A DNA stretch of 64,000 bases from assembly GCA_905221605.1 (NCBI GenBank), contig CAJNDS010000227.1:1-64000 (forward strand), read 5' to 3'. The notes beneath the pieces were generated by a model. It ran no database searches. It had not been told where the DNA came from and saw nothing but the letters and a program-made list of their open reading frames with translations. The translations under genes were made by a program, and so were the position numbers. This document shows, in pieces, positions 60,642 through 64,000 of this stretch. Within the stretch, counting starts at the first letter, position 1; each line of letters begins with the position of its first letter. The stretch comes from Symbiodinium natans (taxonomy: Eukaryota > Sar > Dinophyceae > Suessiales > Symbiodiniaceae).

Positions 60642-60657
60642 CTTGAGCCAAAATCGG
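60642..60657 (-). other. Probable spliced-leader relict upstream of PPDK
   Basis: Read on the gene strand this is CCGATTTTGGCTCAAG. The last 13 bases are identical to the 3' end of the dinoflagellate spliced leader (DCCGTAGCCATTTTGGCTCAAG), and CCG matches its start, as if five internal bases had been lost. It lies 55 bases before the PPDK ATG in the sense orientation. Such relicts are known as traces of retroposed trans-spliced mRNAs. Confidence 0.65.
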
Positions 60658-60749
60658 TTTTGACCATGTCCAGAATGCGAATTTCACGGCATGCGCTTGC
60701 GTACGAGGAATGCCTGTGGAGATCGCTGAGAAGAGCATGGCCGCATCAC

Positions 60750-60809
60750 TGTGGAGGTTGGCGGCACCATAGTTGATGCCGTGGAGGTTGGCGGCACCAT
60801 AGTTGATGT
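60750..60809. repeat. 30-base tandem duplication
   Basis: Two adjacent 30-base copies beginning GTGGAGGTTGGCGGCACCAT, differing only at the last bases (GCC against GTC). It lies upstream of PPDK, about 100 bases beyond the spliced-leader relict. Confidence 0.9.
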
Positions 60810-61353
60810 CAAGGACAACAATCGAAACTGACAAACTCGGTCTGACGTGTCTACGTGCTGGTTAGCATAAGCCTTACCCGTATGATGCAGCGATGTCCTC
60901 TAGACCCACATTCAACAACCATGCGCACAGCTTTTCACCGCACGTCGGCGAGCACGTTGGCGGCATCGTGCGGTGCACTATTGGGGGCCAGAGGATGCCA
61001 GCCGAGAGGGCCTCAGCAACTGAGACTACGAGCACAAAAGTCACAAAAGCCTGCGCGCCAGCACGAAGCAGCAAAAGATAGTCAAAAGAAATACGCAACT
61101 CGCATGACGTGCTCTTCCTCGGGGTCCCGAAAGCCTCCCCTTCTTTATGAATCATTAGTAGAACAAGAACATGGTACGGTGCAAATGCATGCAAGAAGAG
61201 AGCAACATCATCGAGTTGCGATAGCAGCTGTGCCCAAAATCTGCTCGGTCGCACGCCTTGTCCAAAATCATCTGTTCAATAGCTTGCTTTTGCTACGCGG
61301 TTTGTGCGGGAGTGTGTGAGCAGGGCTCAGGAAGAAATGGTTCAAATACGAGC

Positions 61354-61372
61354 TGACGGGGGGGGGGGGGGG
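61354..61372. repeat. Poly-G run with purine-rich flank
   Basis: About 18 G residues followed by some 75 bases of almost pure A/G on the plus strand. No coding content. Confidence 0.9.
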
Positions 61373-61754
61373 GAGGGAGAAGTAAAGGGAAAAGGAAAGA
61401 GGTGGAGAGGTGCAAGTAGAGAAGAGGGAGAGAGAGAGAACATGATTGAGGAGCTCTTTCCCCTGTAGTTTGGAGTGGGGTCTAGGCACAAGGGAGAGGA
61501 GTTGACGTCTGAGAGTGTCCGGTAGCATGAGGGGGGGAACAATACAAAGTTGGCATGTCCGTAGTGCTCCAAAACTGTTGAAACTACGGCCACGGCGCAT
61601 GGCACAGCGTCCGGCACGGCAACGATCATCCTTGCATGCGCATTTCTGCAGAGGTGGTTAAGTTCACCCCCTGAGTCTCGGACTGGTTTTCCAGTGGGCA
61701 TAGAGCCGGGATGGATCATCCTGGCAACAAGCAGACAATGACGCCATGCAATCC

Positions 61755-62945
61755 TCACAAGAACCCAAAGAGCTGCATGGCAGAAGCTGCCTTGCTCTTG
61801 GCCTCCTCATCAGAGTTGGGATCCTGCTGCATAAGAGCTGTCGCCGTGCCCGATCGCCAGAATCCAAGCGCGCGCCTCTCCACGCAGTCGTCGCTGCAGT
61901 CTCTTCTCGGCTTGCTTGAGCCGCTCTTTTTCCTCAGCAGTGATCAGATTACCAATTCGCTGGACGCACGGCCTCTGCGACAGGTCTGCTCTGCTTTCTG
62001 TGCTGTCGTGCTACATACCTCTGAGGTCCAGTCCGGCACAAAGGATGCTGAGGTCGGAGCTCCCCGCCTTCAGCAAAGCTGTGCTTTTGAGAATACCCGA
62101 GCATGATCACGAGCGTAAGGCGGCCGCTCCCGAGCTGTCTTGCCTCCAGAACAGAGGGAGTGAGACAGAGAGAGGGCGCGAGAGAAAGCGCCAGAGAGAA
62201 AGAGAGCGAGAGTGAGACGAGAGCGAGAGCGAGAGTCAGCGAGAGCGAGGGCGAGAGAGAGAGAGCGAGAGAGAGAGAGAGAGCGAGAGCGAGAGCGAGA
62301 GCGAGAGCGAGAGCGAGAGCGAGAGCGAGAGCGAGAGAGGAAATTTACCCTCTTCGGGTTCATGCAGCCCTAGACTTCCAGGAGGAAAAGGGGTACAAGC
62401 AACGGAAAAGCCACTGAAACAAGGATCTTGTCTTGAGCCACTCTAGACCCAAGCCTCAAAGCTAAGGTTCAGCAAAAACTGCCACAGTCCTCTAGCTATT
62501 GTAGCCATCCTGAGTGAAGGGTTAGTAGCTAAGAGACTCAGATCATTTCACATAGCGGAAGCACGGTCATCCTCAAGATTGAGGGCTCCAAAGCAGAAGC
62601 CCATGCCACCTTGGACAGCGTTGTACAGCTCCCCATACAGGGCACGCGTCGTGGATTGCGCCTGCCTGCCGAATGTTAAGCAAACGAGCGCATGTTTCGC
62701 GTTTGCACAGACTCGGCAATCTTTAGGAGCGCATGATGACGCGGCAGGCCACCCCTGTGCGAACGCTGTGGAACTTTGACGGCCTCTTGAGCTTGGCATC
62801 ATCACCCACTGTATGGTCCTGAAAGCGGCTACGAAGCAAAAGACACCACATGAGATTGAAGGGCTTTGCGATCCGTCCTGAATGGCTCTACGCATCTCAG
62901 TGACGCCCACTTCCGTCGCCTGTACTCTCTCAGGAGCGCTTGAAT
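61755..62945 (-). CDS. Unrecognised gene, 3' end
   Basis: The last exon reads ALMQQDPNSDEEAKSKAASA then MQLFGFL and a TGA at 61757-61755. Upstream on the same strand are EEKERLKQAEKRLQRRLRGE (about 61950-61890) and KSTALLKAGSSDLSILCAGL ending at a GTATGT donor (about 62085-62017). Beyond a GA-rich microsatellite (62160-62340) lie TRALYGELYNAVQGGMGFCF with GALNLEDD (62650-62555), GDDAKLKRPSKFHSVRTG (62808-62755) and VQATEVGVTEMRRAIQDG (62925-62870). Composition and donors look real, but I could not close the exon joins, and the far exons may belong to a separate gene. The C-terminal part is charged and helical. No family was recognised. Confidence 0.35.
62160..62340. repeat. GAGA/GAGAGC purine microsatellite
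   Basis: About 180 bases of almost pure purine GAGAGA with GAGAGC/GAGCGA hexamers, most regular at 62282-62334. The Ser/Arg-alternating frames across it are spurious. Confidence 0.95.
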
Positions 62946-63085
62946 TCAGGTTCTCTGTGGAAATGTAAAGAGCTCACGAGGTGAGCGGGCCACTGCGGCT
63001 TACAAGCAAGTTCAACTAAACAAACGTCGTAGCTGTATTCTGAACGAACAATTCTGTTCTGGCACACGAGACTTCATAAAAATAC

Positions 63086-63900
63086 TTAGTTGGCCTCAAA
63101 GCCCCATCGCTCCAGCACAGGCTTCTGCACCGGCAGAGCCACCTCAAGTAGATCGTCATGCCATGCTCAAGGTTGCAGACAGGACAGGACTTGCCTTGTT
63201 CAGGTAGCGAACAAACTCGTCTTGGTCATTCACATCCTGAGGCCAGAACTGTAGCGTGGTGAAAACCCCTTGGACACATCGTGAAAACCCATTTGACACG
63301 TCGTTGCTGTAAGACCACAGCCCGAGCAAGCTTCCGCACCTGGCTGGTTGGCAGCATGCTTCGGATATCTTCAGATGTCCTTCAGAAGTAGACCCCTACG
63401 ACCACACCAAGCTTGTGCAGCTTGGGTAAGGCAATGGACACAGTGGCCCAACTGATACCACCTGGTACCACCTGGCCAGGCCACACCGGTGGCCGGTCCA
63501 CAGCGGGGAGCCGATATTTGCTTCGCCCACCCAGACTGCCCGGACCCATCCCGCATGGGCACTCTGGCATTCCATCATATTTGTTGCACTCATTGCGCTT
63601 GGCAGGCTCAACCAGTCGAATGTCAGCAGATATTGCCTTTTGATCTTGGTTCAGACTGTGCATCCTACAGCTACAGGCCTTACCAAACACCTTCTTCGGC
63701 ACATCTCAGTAGTTGGTTCGTTTGGCAGAACTCTGCCAACACGACTCCCCAACCAGGGCGTGCAACATCACACGGAATGACAACATCCTGCAGGTATTTG
63801 CAGATTGCGGTTCCAAGATGGGCAAGCAGTACAGCAAGCATAGTTCTCTTGATCCATGAAAAAAGTGCGCGCGAGCGCGCGTGCAAAAAGAGCCCCCCGC
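63086..63900 (-). CDS. Unrecognised gene, 3' end
   Basis: The final exon starts at 63142 and reads VALPVQKPVLERWGFEAN and stop (63088-63086). It joins in phase 0, across a GC-AG intron with a GCAAGT donor, to an exon ending at 63195 that reads VFTTLQFWPQDVNDQDEFVR then YLNK. Further upstream, frames with GGISWATVSIALPKLHKLGV (about 63460-63400) and AVLLAHLGTAICKYLQDVV (about 63840-63780) have exon character but were not joined. No domain was recognised. The gene may extend beyond the right edge. Confidence 0.4.
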
Positions 63901-64000
63901 CGCCCATCCTCCCACCCGTTTCTCACAAGCGCAGGTTTTGCTCACGCATCGATGCGCATCCTCGCGCATCCTCACGCATGTCGCTCCAATCACGCTGGGG

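Overview
This window looks like nuclear DNA of a dinoflagellate, most probably Symbiodiniaceae or a close relative. That is an inference from these signs: genes broken into many short exons with GA-AG and GC-AG introns as well as GT-AG; dinoflagellate-style PPR proteins carrying the 'SACEK' signature; a likely spliced-leader relict in front of one gene; large triplet microsatellites; and decayed GC-rich LINE elements. Every host gene I can support lies on the minus strand, so the window is one co-directional gene array. Plus-strand coding is found only in retroelement debris.

Layout. 0.3-1.1 kb: Sel1-repeat gene, probably running off the left edge. 1.3-7.3 kb: no supported gene, an (AC)17 tract and a telomere-like patch. 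7.4-9.9 kb: helical-repeat and PPR-like exons. 10.2-11.0 kb: thioredoxin-fold protein. 11.5-18.4 kb: a large gene with a membrane segment, a ZZ-like zinc finger, a long-chain acyl-CoA-synthetase-type adenylation domain, a carrier protein and a thioester reductase, which I read as a carboxylic/fatty acid reductase-like enzyme. 18.5-19.1 kb: PPR exons. 19.6-21.4 kb: pyrimidine-rich and GC-hairpin repeats. 22.0-25.1 kb: unrecognised exons, some strongly helical. 25.8-26.7 kb: PPR protein. 27.8-28.6 kb: unrecognised exons. 29.1-30.6 kb: a 1.5 kb composite triplet satellite.

31.7-32.8 kb: FHA-domain protein. 33.4-35.5 kb: SLC13/SLT-type anion transporter with RCK domains. 36.5-43.6 kb: two tandem ABCG half-transporters. 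Splicing at the boundaries I read gives 766 residues for each. They share three introns, none of them GT-AG.

43.8-52.4 kb: a GC-rich graveyard of LINE reverse transcriptase fragments and their C-terminal domains in both orientations, one piece with the arrangement expected from twin priming. 47.6-55.3 kb also holds TTCCGCGG palindromes, G/C hairpins, inverted repeats and long poly-C. 55.3-60.6 kb: a full-length pyruvate phosphate dikinase in at least 22 small exons, with a probable spliced-leader relict 55 bases before its ATG. 61.7-63.9 kb: the 3' ends of two unrecognised genes.

The neighbours do not form a pathway. Functions represented are lipid/acid reduction, sulfate or carboxylate uptake, lipophile export, pyruvate/PEP conversion, organelle RNA processing (PPR) and phosphopeptide signalling (FHA). 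Exon limits outside the ABCG, SLC13, Sel1 and parts of the reductase and PPDK genes are approximate.
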